Origin: Acinetobacter lanii
GTDB lineage: Bacteria; Pseudomonadota; Gammaproteobacteria; Pseudomonadales; Moraxellaceae
Length of the DNA: 64,000 bases
Assembly (NCBI RefSeq): GCF_011578285.1
Contig: NZ_CP049916.1
Span: forward strand, 992,001 to 1,056,000
Direction: 5' to 3'
The notes under the pieces were generated by a model, which searched no databases, was not told the origin of the DNA, and saw nothing but the letters and a program-made list of their open reading frames with translations. The translations under genes and the position numbers were made by a program. This document shows, piece by piece, positions 50,335 through 59,353 of the stretch. Position 1 is the stretch's first letter; every line of letters begins with the position of its first letter.

Positions 50335-51480
50335 TTAGAAGCGGTAACCGACACCGGCATAGCCCAGAATTGGATTAATCTCAATATCAGATTTGGCATT
50401 CACCAATTCACCTAATTTGTCATCCTTCACCGTAATGGTGGTTTCACCTGTAAGATGTGCATAAGACACAGAACCCACAGCGAACCAACGATCATTAAAG
50501 TCATAAGTGAAACCTGCTGTAGCCACCGGTGCAAAGGCATCACTGGCTTCAAGTTTAACTTTTGGATTGGCGGTACTCGGTAAACCATCTAAAGCTTTAC
50601 CTGCCTCACCATTTTTAATGTTGGCAATTTTATGACCCGCATTAATCAAATCTTTTTCTAGTCCTTGATCCATCTCAAGTTCATTAAAATACGCATACAT
50701 TACGCCTAAACCGACATAGGGACGGAATTTATTCACCCCAGTTTTGCCAAAGTGATATTGGAATTCCACCGCAGGGGTCCATGCGCGTGCTTCGGCCACT
50801 TTGCCGAACTTAGATAGGTCGGTGATCGGTAAATCTTTTTGCAGGTACATTTCACCCAATGGAATTCCACCGGGAATTTGCGACACCAAATCTAACTCAG
50901 GTTTGGCTGTGGCTTTAAAAGGTGCACTAATTTGACCTTGTCCCATGATATCTACTTTCGGTGGAATCCCGGCTTTTACTTCCATGGACACATGATCGGT
51001 AAAGAAGTAATTTGTCATGATCCCTAAGGTGGTCACATCATCTGCTTCTAAACCCGTACCTTGTGCTTCCCATTTAGACAAATTATAAATATCTGCTGAG
51101 CCACTCATCTCAGCAGGCAAGCTGTCTAAACCCAATCGATCCAATATTTTGACTAAACTTGCTAAAGAGGTGTTTTCTTCGGTGAGATTGTTAATCACTG
51201 AATCCATCGATACATCGCCAACTTTTTGATTTTCACCTTCGGCAACCGCAGTATTAATCCCAATCGGTTTAGCATTACCTGTTGGCTTAACATATAAAGC
51301 ACCCACAGAGACGGAAAAACGTTTAAAACCATCGCCATCTTTAAAACTAAAATAAGGTGAGTCGGCATGCGAGAGTCCAGGTAGGGCAAGGGTTGAAACT
51401 GCTAAACAAATTAATTTTTTATTGACTCGAGTATTCAGCGCGATAGGGTTAATGGCAGTTGTATTCATCACTTTATTCAT
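50335..51480 (-). CDS. OmpW-family outer-membrane protein, enlarged
   Basis: A 381-residue outer-membrane beta-barrel with a signal peptide (about 1-39, cleavage after SHA). OmpW signatures are DDVTTLGIMTNYFFTDHVSM near residue 155, FRPYVGLGVMYAYF near 265, FTYDFNDRWFAVGSVSYAHL near 325, and a C-terminal GYAGVGYRF ending in Phe. Typical OmpW/AlkL proteins have about 210-230 residues. The extra 150 lie mainly in two insertions, about 65-150 and about 185-245, which would be large loops. OmpW proteins pass small hydrophobic molecules; the cargo here is unknown. GGAG lies 8 bases before the ATG at 51480. Confidence 0.85.
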   Translation of the reverse strand: MNKVMNTTAINPIALNTRVNKKLICLAVSTLALPGLSHADSPYFSFKDGDGFKRFSVSVGALYVKPTGNAKPIGINTAVAEGENQKVGDVSMDSVINNLTEENTSLASLVKILDRLGLDSLPAEMSGSADIYNLSKWEAQGTGLEADDVTTLGIMTNYFFTDHVSMEVKAGIPPKVDIMGQGQISAPFKATAKPELDLVSQIPGGIPLGEMYLQKDLPITDLSKFGKVAEARAWTPAVEFQYHFGKTGVNKFRPYVGLGVMYAYFNELEMDQGLEKDLINAGHKIANIKNGEAGKALDGLPSTANPKVKLEASDAFAPVATAGFTYDFNDRWFAVGSVSYAHLTGETTITVKDDKLGELVNAKSDIEINPILGYAGVGYRF

Positions 51481-51742
51481 TAGGTGGACTCCATGTCCGA
51501 AACAGAATTACTAATTTTTATTAAGTCGCTATTATTAAAAGTAAATTCAGATAAGACTGTGAAGATTTGAATGGAGTTTTTTTGCTATTTGTTGGTGTGA
51601 TGATGTTTTTTAAGTCATCAAGTAAAAAAATAGTTGTACTCTGTAAAAGAGTTACATGGACTTTACATTGTGTCTAGATAATCAACGATTTAATTATACT
51701 TTCATATCAATGCTTTATTAACGTTGGATGTCATATGCCAAA
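51481..51742. other. AT-rich upstream region of the OmpW-like gene
   Basis: About 260 bases without a gene, presumably the promoter and leader of the outer-membrane protein. I see no strong dyad. Confidence 0.4.
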
Positions 51743-51770
51743 GAAAAAGGCCACATCTTTGTGACCTTTC
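51743..51770 (-). terminator. Terminator after map
   Basis: AAAGG-CACA / TGTG-CCTTT stem with one mismatch, followed on the minus strand by a T-rich run. Confidence 0.8.
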
Positions 51771-51840
51771 TGCTGAGCTGGATTGAGGTTTCAGCCAATG
51801 ACTAAGTCTCTATCTGCTCTAAATTTTGTTTATTCAAGTC

Positions 51841-52665
51841 TTAAGCAAAACGCGATAAATCTTCATCAGGGCGGGCTGTCAGGACTTCAATACCGGTTTT
51901 GGTGACCAAAATGGTATGTTCATATTGTGCAGAAAGGCTGTGGTCTTTGGTCACAACAGTCCATTTATCACCTAAGAGTTTGGTCTTCCAGTCGCCACCA
52001 TTGACCATTGGTTCAATAGTGAAAGTCATACCTTCTTCCAAAATCATGCCTGAATTGGCTTGGCCATAATGAAGGACTTGAGGCTCATCATGAAATACCG
52101 TGCCAATACCATGACCACAGTACTCACGAACCACACCAAAACGTTCACTTTCTACATATTGTTGAATCGCGTGACCAATATCACCAATGGTTGAACCTGG
52201 CTTAACAGTTTCCATACCTTTATACATGGCTTCTTGCGCAACTTTGCACAAACGATCTGCTAAAATTGAAGTCTCGCCACCGACCACATACATCATATTG
52301 GTGTCGCCGTGGTAACCATCTTTAATCACTGTGACATCAATATTGAGGATATCACCTTTCTTTAATTTTTTCGCATCTGATGGAATACCATGACAAACCA
52401 CATGGTTCACAGATGTACAAATCACATGTTGGAACGCAGGGCGACCGGGTGCAGCGCCGTAACCTAAACATGCCGGAATGGCATCTTGTTTATTGACAAT
52501 ATAGTCATGACAAATCGTATCAAGTTCCAAAGTAGTCACACCCGGAACGATATGCGGTTTGATCATATCCAAAACTTCTGCCGCTAGTCGTCCCGCTACA
52601 CGCATTTTTTCAATTTCTTCAGGTGTTTTAATAAGTCGACGTGGAGCCTCGTAAGTACTGTTCAT
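51841..52665 (-). CDS. map: Methionine aminopeptidase, type I
   Basis: A 274-residue cytosolic metalloenzyme that removes the initiator methionine. The pita-bread fold motifs are all present: VVCHGIPSD, the metal-binding aspartates in LNIDVTVIKDGYHGDT, the histidine in EYCGHGIGTVFHDEP, and the glutamates in TFTIEPM and SAQYEHTILVT. Length is slightly over the E. coli enzyme (264). It is divergent from rpsB, as in many gammaproteobacteria. Confidence 0.96.
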   Translation of the reverse strand: MNSTYEAPRRLIKTPEEIEKMRVAGRLAAEVLDMIKPHIVPGVTTLELDTICHDYIVNKQDAIPACLGYGAAPGRPAFQHVICTSVNHVVCHGIPSDAKKLKKGDILNIDVTVIKDGYHGDTNMMYVVGGETSILADRLCKVAQEAMYKGMETVKPGSTIGDIGHAIQQYVESERFGVVREYCGHGIGTVFHDEPQVLHYGQANSGMILEEGMTFTIEPMVNGGDWKTKLLGDKWTVVTKDHSLSAQYEHTILVTKTGIEVLTARPDEDLSRFA

Positions 52666-52680
52666 GATCTTTAAAAACTT

Positions 52681-52710
52681 TTGGAAATTTGTGTGTGACT
52701 ATGGTATAAA
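52681..52710 (+). promoter_or_regulatory. rpsB promoter
   Basis: TTGGAA at 52681-52686 and an extended -10 TGGTATAAA (TATAAA 52705-52710) are 18 bases apart. This gives an rpsB leader of about 175 bases. Confidence 0.7.
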
Positions 52711-52716
52711 TACCCG

Positions 52717-52890
52717 CCCAATTTATCAAATGCTTTTTCGTGAACAATTCACGCTTAGTTGTTTGGAATTGGGGAAATTAAATCCGCACATATGTCGTCA
52801 CATATCTCTGGGTGCCTCGAGGGTTCAGATCCTCAGGTGGAGAATGCCGGACATATGGAGGCCTAACCCAAATCATTTAAGGTAATGAAA
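52717..52890 (+). promoter_or_regulatory. Structured rpsB leader (S2 autoregulation)
   Basis: The long leader folds around a perfect 8-bp stem, CATATGTC (52789-52796) with GACATATG (52850-52857). Inside it lies a GAGG/CCTC hairpin around GGTTCAGATC. The rpsB-tsf leaders of gammaproteobacteria are known to bind S2 and repress translation; this one is in the right place with extensive structure. Confidence 0.75.
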
Positions 52891-53640
52891 ATGGCAGATT
52901 ACAACGTAAGTATGCGTGACCTTCTTCAAGCTGGCGCGCACTTTGGTCACCAAACTCGCTTCTGGAACCCAAAAATGCGCGAGTACATTTTTGGCGCGCG
53001 TAACAAAATTCACATCATCAACCTTGAGCACACTGTTCCTGCGTTAAACGATGCTTTGAACTTTGTTAACAACCTAGCAAGCAAAAAGAACAAAGTATTA
53101 TTCGTTGGTACTAAACGCGCTGCTTCTAACATCATCCGTGAACAAGCTCAACGCGCTGGTCAACCATATGTTGATCACCGTTGGTTAGGTGGTATGTTGA
53201 CGAACTGGAAAACTCTTCGTCAATCGATCAACCGTTTGAAAGATCTTCAAACTCAATCTCAAGACGGTACTTTCCTTAAGCTGACTAAACGTGAAGCTTT
53301 AGAGCGTACTCGTGAGATGGAAAAACTTGAACGTTCTTTAGGCGGTGTTAAGAACATGGGTGGTTTACCTGACGCATTGTTCATCATCGACGTTGACCAC
53401 GAAGCGATTGCAATCAAAGAAGCTAAGAACCTTGGTATTCCAGTAATCGGTATCGTTGATACAAACTCTAACCCAGATAACGTAGATTTCGTTATTCCAG
53501 GTAACGATGATGCGATCCGTGCTGTAACTCTTTATGCTTCTGCTATGGCTGATGCGATTATTGCTGGTAAAGAATACGCGCAAACTCAAGCGAATGCTCA
53601 AGCTAAAGCTGAAGAAGTTAAAGAAGCTCCAGAGGCTTAA
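52891..53640 (+). CDS. rpsB: 30S ribosomal protein S2
   Basis: A 249-residue S2 protein, essential for the small subunit and for binding S1. The N-terminal [20 protein letters not shown] and the [16 protein letters not shown] and [13 protein letters not shown] segments are diagnostic. The C-terminal [19 protein letters not shown] is a low-complexity tail. Start at 52891, since the AAGG at 52879 is well spaced from it and too close to the ATG at 52885. The codon use is strongly optimised, as expected for a highly expressed gene. tsf follows after an attenuator. Confidence 0.98.
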   Translation: MADYNVSMRDLLQAGAHFGHQTRFWNPKMREYIFGARNKIHIINLEHTVPALNDALNFVNNLASKKNKVLFVGTKRAASNIIREQAQRAGQPYVDHRWLGGMLTNWKTLRQSINRLKDLQTQSQDGTFLKLTKREALERTREMEKLERSLGGVKNMGGLPDALFIIDVDHEAIAIKEAKNLGIPVIGIVDTNSNPDNVDFVIPGNDDAIRAVTLYASAMADAIIAGKEYAQTQANAQAKAEEVKEAPEA

Positions 53641-53704
53641 TGCGATTTGACGCCGAGTTGTCATTTTTGCGCCTTGTAATGGTGGCAAAGTAAGCGTTAA
53701 AAGC

Positions 53705-53738
53705 AAAACGGCCCAGAGAACACTTTGGGCCGTTTTTT
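53705..53738 (+). terminator. Intercistronic terminator-like hairpin, rpsB / tsf
   Basis: AAAACGGCCCAGAG...CTTTGGGCCGTTTT with a T-run, between rpsB and tsf. In E. coli the same gap contains a partial terminator that sets the S2 to EF-Ts ratio. Confidence 0.9.
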
Positions 53739-53778
53739 GTTGAACAGATTCATTTTCTACCGTATTTAGGAGAACAAC

Positions 53779-54657
53779 ATGACTGCGATTACTGCAAGCA
53801 TGGTAAAAGAATTACGCGACCGTACTGGTTTAGCGATGATGGAATGCAAAAAAGCGTTAACAGAATCAAATGGTGACGTTGAGTTAGCCATTGATAACTT
53901 ACGTAAATCTGGTCAAGCAAAAGCAGCTAAAAAAGCGGGTAACATCGCAGCTGACGGCGCGATCACGATTGCTCAGGAAGGCAACAAAGCGATTCTTTTA
54001 GAAGTAAACTGCCAAACTGACTTCGTTGCTAAAGACGAAAACTTTGCTGGTTTCTCTGCTAAAGTTGCTGCTGCTGCGCTTGCTGCAAACGAAACTGATG
54101 CTGCGAAAATCGCTGAACTTAAACTTGAAGATGGTTCAACTGTTGAAGAAGCGCGTATTGCTCTTGTTCAAAAAATCGGTGAAAACATCCAAGTTCGTCG
54201 TGCGAAAATCGTTGAAGGTGAAAACCTTGCTGTTTACAAACACGGTCTTAAAATCGGTGTTGTTGTTTCTTACTCAGGCGACGCTGCGACTGGTAAAGGT
54301 ATTGCAATGCACGTTGCTGCGTTCAACCCAGTTGCTGTAAATGCTGAAGGTGTTTCTGCTGATCTTATCGCTAAAGAAAAAGAAATTGCTGAAGCGAAAG
54401 CGCTAGAATCTGGCAAACCTGCAAACATCGTTGAAAAAATGGTGACGGGTTCTGTTGAGAAATACTTGAACGAAGTTGTTCTTGAGCGTCAAATGTACGT
54501 AATCGACAACGACAAGAAAGTTGCTGATGTTCTTAAATCTACAGCGACTACAGTTGTAGAATTCGTTCGCTTCGAAGTAGGTGAAGGGATTGAGAAAAAA
54601 GCAGAAATGAGCTTCGCTGACGAAGTTGCTGCTGCTCAAGCTGCTGCTGCACAATAA
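53779..54657 (+). CDS. tsf: Elongation factor Ts
   Basis: A 292-residue EF-Ts, the nucleotide-exchange factor for EF-Tu. The N-terminal UBA-like domain (about 1-55) contains VKELRDRTGLAMMECKKAL, and the core motif NCQTDFVAKDENF binds EF-Tu near residues 79-84. A coiled-coil and C-terminal module follow. AGGAG precedes the ATG. Codon bias is strong. It is co-transcribed with rpsB through the attenuator. Confidence 0.98.
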   Translation: MTAITASMVKELRDRTGLAMMECKKALTESNGDVELAIDNLRKSGQAKAAKKAGNIAADGAITIAQEGNKAILLEVNCQTDFVAKDENFAGFSAKVAAAALAANETDAAKIAELKLEDGSTVEEARIALVQKIGENIQVRRAKIVEGENLAVYKHGLKIGVVVSYSGDAATGKGIAMHVAAFNPVAVNAEGVSADLIAKEKEIAEAKALESGKPANIVEKMVTGSVEKYLNEVVLERQMYVIDNDKKVADVLKSTATTVVEFVRFEVGEGIEKKAEMSFADEVAAAQAAAAQ

Positions 54658-54679
54658 TTTTTGCCTTTCGGTAAAAGTT

Positions 54680-54709
54680 AAAAAAAGCCCCATTTGGGGC
54701 TTTTTTTTT
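54680..54709 (+). terminator. Terminator after tsf
   Basis: AAAAAAAGCCCCatttGGGGC with T9, directly after the stop codon. Confidence 0.95.
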
Positions 54710-54748
54710 GGCTACAATATTTGTAAGACAAATAATGGAATATACATC

Positions 54749-55279
54749 ATGGCGAATAAGAAAACGTTAAGCATTGGTGCGCTGATTGTTGTGGTTATTG
54801 CAGCAATACTGGGTATCGATTTAAATCAAAACGTTTCGAATACGAGCCACACTACAGCCTCTTCCACTGAGGCGGAAAAACTGCAACAGCCTAATGCTCG
54901 AGAGAATAGGGATTCATCAGAGCAGATGTCCACTTCCACATCAAATGGATTGCAGGTCATTCGGGATGCATTTGATCAACAATGTAGTGATATTCAGGTG
55001 ATGGCAAAAGGGCGGGTAAAAGCAATCTTAAAAGATGATAATGAGGGTTCACGTCATCAAAAATTTATCTTGTCCTTGGATAATGGTCTTACGGTGTTGG
55101 TCGCACATAATATTGATCTTGCTCCTCGTATTGAAAATCTAAGCAAAGGCAATGAGGTGCAGTTTTACGGCGAATATGAATATAGTGAGCAAGGTGGTGT
55201 AATTCATTGGACACATCGAGATCCGCAAAATCGACACATTTCGGGTTGGTTAAAACATCAAGGAAAGACCTATCAATAG
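54749..55279 (+). CDS. DUF3465 protein, membrane-anchored or secreted
   Basis: A 176-residue protein. A short N-terminal hydrophobic segment (about 7-24; LSIGALIVVVIAAILGI) may be a signal anchor, and a Ser/Thr-rich linker extends to about 65. The conserved DUF3465 core (about 80-170) shows KAILKDDNEGSRHQKFIL, VLVAHNIDLAPRIENL, YGEYEYSEQGG and HWTHRDPQNRHISGWLKHQG. The His-rich HWTHRDP segment is the family hallmark; no activity is established to my knowledge. I start at ATG 54749, because the longer frame upstream runs through the tsf terminator. Confidence 0.85.
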   Translation: MANKKTLSIGALIVVVIAAILGIDLNQNVSNTSHTTASSTEAEKLQQPNARENRDSSEQMSTSTSNGLQVIRDAFDQQCSDIQVMAKGRVKAILKDDNEGSRHQKFILSLDNGLTVLVAHNIDLAPRIENLSKGNEVQFYGEYEYSEQGGVIHWTHRDPQNRHISGWLKHQGKTYQ

Positions 55280-55307
55280 GTCTGATTCCTTACGAAATTT
55301 GATTTTC

Positions 55308-55766
55308 TCAAGATTGCGCTGAAATTGCGCCATTTTGACGAGTTTTCCATTTAGGTATCACTTTACCCAAATAAGCATCAACGCACCATAGCGGGCCAAT
55401 GAGGAGGAATTGGAGGTCTTTAAAGAATGAAGGCTTTTTACCTTCGACTTTATGACCGTAAAATTGTCCAATCCATGCCACAATAAATACGCCAATATAA
55501 AAGCCAACGCCGACAGGTAAAATCCAAATTAACCATGCCATAATTAACAGTAAAGCAGACATCGCCACTGCCAAAACTAAATCAAGTCGTGCATAAAACA
55601 CCAAGGTCAAAACCAGCAGTAAAGCGGTCAGTAGCGCACTGAAATGCGCAAGCATGCCGATAATGGAAAATAAGATGGCAGGGACACAGACCCAGTGAAT
55701 AGATTTATTGGTTTGGTTTTGGTGGCTTTCACTATATTCATCGAGCCATTCAGTGATTGTTTTCAC
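55308..55766 (-). CDS. DUF962 (Mpo1-like) membrane protein
   Basis: A 152-residue protein of the DUF962/YGL010w family, which includes yeast Mpo1, a dioxygenase of 2-hydroxy fatty acids. TITEWLDEYSESHQNQTNKS and the following IHWVCVPAILFSI contain the conserved histidines (SHQN and HW); a later GQFYGHKVEGKKPSF carries another. Three or four hydrophobic helices fill the middle. The start is a GTG at 55766 with AGGA upstream, matching the usual family N-terminus (M/V-KTI-EWLDEY). The longer frame upstream begins with no family similarity. Enzymatic function here is inferred. Confidence 0.85.
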   Translation of the reverse strand: MKTITEWLDEYSESHQNQTNKSIHWVCVPAILFSIIGMLAHFSALLTALLLVLTLVFYARLDLVLAVAMSALLLIMAWLIWILPVGVGFYIGVFIVAWIGQFYGHKVEGKKPSFFKDLQFLLIGPLWCVDAYLGKVIPKWKTRQNGAISAQS

Positions 55767-55965
55767 GCATTCATCCTTATACGTTTTATTGTGATTATGT
55801 CTGCAAAGACTATAAACGAGTTTTTGGATGAGGTCAAAATAGCAAGTAAAAGGCGACGTTATCAAAAGCGTTGAGCAAAGCTTTGATAAGGAGAGTGGCA
55901 ATAGAAGAGGGTGAATTTGATTCTGCTTTGTCTTAAGTTTATAAGCGCAATAAAAATCAAAGATT

Positions 55966-55994
55966 AAAAAAGCCACTGTAAAAGTGGCTTTTTT
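55966..55994. terminator. Terminator between rlpA and the DUF962 gene
   Basis: AAAAAAGCCACTgtaaAAGTGGCTTTTTT, symmetric enough to work on either strand. On the minus strand it ends the rlpA transcript. Confidence 0.9.
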
Positions 55995-56018
55995 GTTAAA
56001 TGGAGATTCTAAAAGGAA

Positions 56019-56630
56019 TTAAGAATTTGGACCATCCACACGCTCGATGCTAACACTTGCTGTACCACTGTTGGTAATACCTAAGCTTTTAGCAGCACCA
56101 TAAGAAAGATCGACGACACGGTTACCATGGAACGGACCACGATCATTCACTTTAACGATCACGCTTTTACCATTGTTCTTGTTGGTCACACGGATATAAC
56201 AGTTCAATGGAAGGCTACGGTGTGCAGCAGTCATTGCATTCATGTCAAATGTTTCACCACTTGCTGTTTTACGACCGTGGAATTGACGACCATACCATGA
56301 CGCAACGCCAGACTGACTAAAACGACGTACGGTATTTGAAGCAACATCGTTCAGTTTATCAATGACTGAAGGTTCTTCTTTAGGTACTTGAATTTTCGCA
56401 GCGATGGTTTCACGACGAATTTTGTCACCTGAGCGCTCAGTAATTGCTAAACTGTTTAAGTTTGAAAAGTGCGCATTGAAACTGGTTGAATCTTTACTTA
56501 TCACTCGAGATGCAAGACTCGAGTATTCAGCATCATTGTTTAGATATGATGACTGAACTAGCTCTGCATGTGCCTGAGTTAGACTCAGACCGATGGTCAG
56601 GGCTGATAAAATTTTAAGCGAAGCATGCAT
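56019..56630 (-). CDS. rlpA: RlpA-like septal ring lytic transglycosylase
   Basis: A 203-residue secreted protein with a signal peptide (about 1-22, ending AHA) and a C-terminal double-psi beta-barrel (about 110-200). The barrel reads GVASWYGRQFHGRKTASGE, FDMNAMTAAHRSLPL and VKVNDRGPFHGNRVVDLS, with the catalytic-type glutamate and aspartate of RlpA. There is no lipobox and no C-terminal SPOR domain. Unlike E. coli RlpA it is therefore neither an outer-membrane lipoprotein nor able to bind denuded glycans through SPOR. It is near rodA and mltB, as in E. coli's rodA-rlpA. Confidence 0.88.
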   Translation of the reverse strand: MHASLKILSALTIGLSLTQAHAELVQSSYLNNDAEYSSLASRVISKDSTSFNAHFSNLNSLAITERSGDKIRRETIAAKIQVPKEEPSVIDKLNDVASNTVRRFSQSGVASWYGRQFHGRKTASGETFDMNAMTAAHRSLPLNCYIRVTNKNNGKSVIVKVNDRGPFHGNRVVDLSYGAAKSLGITNSGTASVSIERVDGPNS

Positions 56631-56915
56631 CGTTTAACTCCTTGGAACCTCAATTTAACTTTCAAAAGCTGCCGAAAATTAACCTTGATGGTCTGTAAAT
56701 TCACTTGTGCAACTGCATTTAACGAGGAGGATAATATTCATGCTGCTACAAAAGTGTCTAGTGTTATTTGCACTTTAGTTACAAAAACCACAAATTATCA
56801 CAATAATAGTTTAAAAAATAACCAATATTGTAACAAGTAATGTAAAAAGTGCCTTTTGTGACCAATTCCGCTTAAAAAAATCTTGACTATTTATGAATAT
56901 AGGGAATTACCTGCC

Positions 56916-57917
56916 CTAACGACTGGTAATTTCAGTCCCTAAAAGCCACAGTGCAGTGGCATACATACGGCTTTTGTTATAGGTCGTAATCACTTGAAAA
57001 TTAGGATAAGTCAGGTAATACGCTGGACCGTAATTTTCTTGTAGTTGAATCAGATTGACCATGTCTAAATCGTCCATTCTGACAGCAGGATTCATGGTCG
57101 AAACGCCCTGCGTTTTGAGCACACCATATGGGGTCGGTTTGGTTAAGTCCTGAGCAATGACAGCAGTTGGATTTGAGCCAGTATATCGAGCGGCAAAAGC
57201 AATTGGTTGATTGCGTTGCCAACCATTTTGCGCCAAATAATTGGCAATTGAACCAATGGCATCCACGGCTGAATTACGCAAGTCAATATGCCCATTACCA
57301 TCGTAGTCAACGCCAAAGCGTGGAATATTACTCGGCATAAACTGTGGGTAACCCACAGCCCCCGCATACGAGCCAACGACAGAGTTCGTAGGAATCCCAT
57401 CTTTATAAGACCAAGCAATTAAAGCACTGAGCTCACTTTGAAAATATTCTGCGCGACGTTCATAACCAAAGCCTAAAGTCGCTAGGGCATCACGTGTAAT
57501 AAAATTACCTTTATTACTCCCAAAACCCGTTTCTACTCCTAAAATCCCAAGGATGATGGATTGAGGAACACCAAATTGTTGTTCTGCTCGATTTAAAGTG
57601 TCTGCATATTGGTTTCTAAATTTGACACCGCGCTGAATCGTACCTTCAGATAAAAAATTGGTTTTGTATTGGTACCAAGGTTTGCTTTCTCCAGGTCGAT
57701 TCATAATGCTAATAATATTGGGTAAATTTTTTGACCCATTCATCGCCCAGTCAACTTGTTCAGCGGACAAGCCATAACTCTGCATCGTTTTGGTTTTAAA
57801 ATTGTTGTAACTCGGATGATTATAGAAATCATTGGCTTGGCAGAAACTGCTCACGCTAAAAGCACCAACGATCAAAGAAATACGCTTAAATTTACGTACA
57901 AAATTCTTGTTTAACAT
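56916..57917 (-). CDS. mltB: Lytic murein transglycosylase B
   Basis: A 333-residue periplasmic lytic transglycosylase with a signal peptide (about 1-28), cleaving peptidoglycan to anhydro-muropeptides. The MltB-type core has LGILGVETGFGSNKG, with the catalytic glutamate at about residue 129, and YAGAVGYPQFMPSNIPRFGVD. The EF-hand-like GVDYDGNGHIDLRNS is a calcium-site pattern of the family. No canonical lipobox is seen (the signal ends SSFCQA), so it is probably soluble. It lies downstream of rodA with a 20-base gap, in one operon. Confidence 0.93.
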   Translation of the reverse strand: MLNKNFVRKFKRISLIVGAFSVSSFCQANDFYNHPSYNNFKTKTMQSYGLSAEQVDWAMNGSKNLPNIISIMNRPGESKPWYQYKTNFLSEGTIQRGVKFRNQYADTLNRAEQQFGVPQSIILGILGVETGFGSNKGNFITRDALATLGFGYERRAEYFQSELSALIAWSYKDGIPTNSVVGSYAGAVGYPQFMPSNIPRFGVDYDGNGHIDLRNSAVDAIGSIANYLAQNGWQRNQPIAFAARYTGSNPTAVIAQDLTKPTPYGVLKTQGVSTMNPAVRMDDLDMVNLIQLQENYGPAYYLTYPNFQVITTYNKSRMYATALWLLGTEITSR

Positions 57918-57937
57918 AAAAATGCTGTTCCAAATTA

Positions 57938-59080
57938 TTATCGATGTGTATGTACAGACATCACGATGCCAAAAGTGGCCATTAAAGTAATAATTGCTGT
58001 ACCGCCATAGCTCATAAAAGGCAATGGAATACCGGTAACAGGTAAGATACCACTCACCATTCCTGCATTGACAAACACATATACAAAAAATGACAAAGCC
58101 AATGCACCGGCAAGTAAGCGACCGTAGTTATGAAAAGAATGCAGTGAAATAAATAGGATGCGCATAATAATGGCAAAGTACACGCTAAACAGTACCGCCA
58201 CACCGATTAAGCCAAATTCTTCTGAATATGCCGCAATAATAAAGTCGGTGTGACCTTCAGGCAAAAAGTGCAAATGCGATTGTGTGCCTTCTAAGAAGCC
58301 TTTGCCGGTGATGCCACCCGAGCCAATCGCAGTTTTGGACTGAATAATGTTCCAACCTGAACCAAGTGCGTCGGCTTGTGGGTCAAATAAAGTCATGACC
58401 CGTTGTTTTTGATAATCGTGTAATAAGAATTGCCATGCCACAGGCACAATCATTGCAAATAGCCCCGCAGCACCACCAATGAGCCACCACGGTAATCCAC
58501 TTAAGAATAATACGAATATACCACTGGCCAGCACCAAAGCTGATGTGCCTAAGTCGGGTTGTTCCGCAATCATGAGGAACGGAATCACGATTAGCACCAA
58601 ACTACCCATGATTTGCGGAATCGAAGGCGGCAGTGATTTACGTGCCAAAAACCATGAGATCATCATCGGCATGCCGATTTTCATAAATTCACTGGGTTGC
58701 ACACTGCCAATGCCTGGAATATCAATCCAGCGTTGTGCGCCTAGGCGGACTTCACCAAACAAAATCACTGCAATCAGGGACAACACACTAAAAATATAAA
58801 AGATCGGAGAAAATGATTGATAGACTTTTGGTGAAATCTGCGCAATGCCGAGCATGACCAAAAAACCAATGCCAAAACTCATGGCTTGTTTGGACACCAT
58901 CATCACGTCTTGTTCAGATGCGCTATATAAAGCAGTTAAGCCTAAAATGGCATTGATAATGAGAAATAAGCATAACCAAGGGTCGATATGCAGACGATGC
59001 CATCGGGACGGTTGATCCGCTGTACTTAAGCCATCACGCGGCGCTTGGCGTAAAAATTTATATTGTGAATTTGGTGACAT
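57938..59080 (-). CDS. rodA: Rod-shape glycosyltransferase RodA
   Basis: A 380-residue SEDS-family peptidoglycan polymerase (also MrdB) that works with PBP2 in cell elongation. It has about ten membrane helices. Hallmarks are GAQRWIDIPGIGSVQPSEFMK, AEQPDLGTSALVLASG, TDFIIAAYSEEFGLIGV and the C-terminal GIPLPFMSYGGTAIIT. The length is close to E. coli's 370. The mreBCD and PBP2 genes are not in the window. It begins an operon with mltB. Confidence 0.96.
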   Translation of the reverse strand: MSPNSQYKFLRQAPRDGLSTADQPSRWHRLHIDPWLCLFLIINAILGLTALYSASEQDVMMVSKQAMSFGIGFLVMLGIAQISPKVYQSFSPIFYIFSVLSLIAVILFGEVRLGAQRWIDIPGIGSVQPSEFMKIGMPMMISWFLARKSLPPSIPQIMGSLVLIVIPFLMIAEQPDLGTSALVLASGIFVLFLSGLPWWLIGGAAGLFAMIVPVAWQFLLHDYQKQRVMTLFDPQADALGSGWNIIQSKTAIGSGGITGKGFLEGTQSHLHFLPEGHTDFIIAAYSEEFGLIGVAVLFSVYFAIIMRILFISLHSFHNYGRLLAGALALSFFVYVFVNAGMVSGILPVTGIPLPFMSYGGTAIITLMATFGIVMSVHTHR

Positions 59081-59176
59081 ATCGATATCGGATAGGGCTT
59101 TATACGGATGTAATCTCCATTAATCGGCATGCTAACATATCCTTGATTTTACACAACGCATATCCTGCGTTTGCAT

Positions 59177-59209
59177 AAAAAAAACCTAGCCGAAGCTAGG
59201 TTTTTTTAT
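59177..59209. terminator. Terminator in the gap before rodA
   Basis: AAAAAACCTAGCcgaaGCTAGGTTTTTTT lies between rodA and the unknown gene at 59354. On the minus strand it terminates the queF operon upstream of the rodA promoter. Confidence 0.9.
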
Positions 59210-59353
59210 CGTGCCTAAACTGTATGAAAATTGATAACCATATAGAACCGAAAGGCAGATCATTTACAGTAGTGAATTGAGCTAGTCTATAAGTTCAATT
59301 TAAAGTGTTTCCACATCATAAAGTTTAGGGTGAAAGCAACCGCTAGACATCGA

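Noticed and set aside
56625..56840. Open reading frame of 71 codons upstream of rlpA
   Set aside because: It starts inside the rlpA start region, has no binding site and no domain features.
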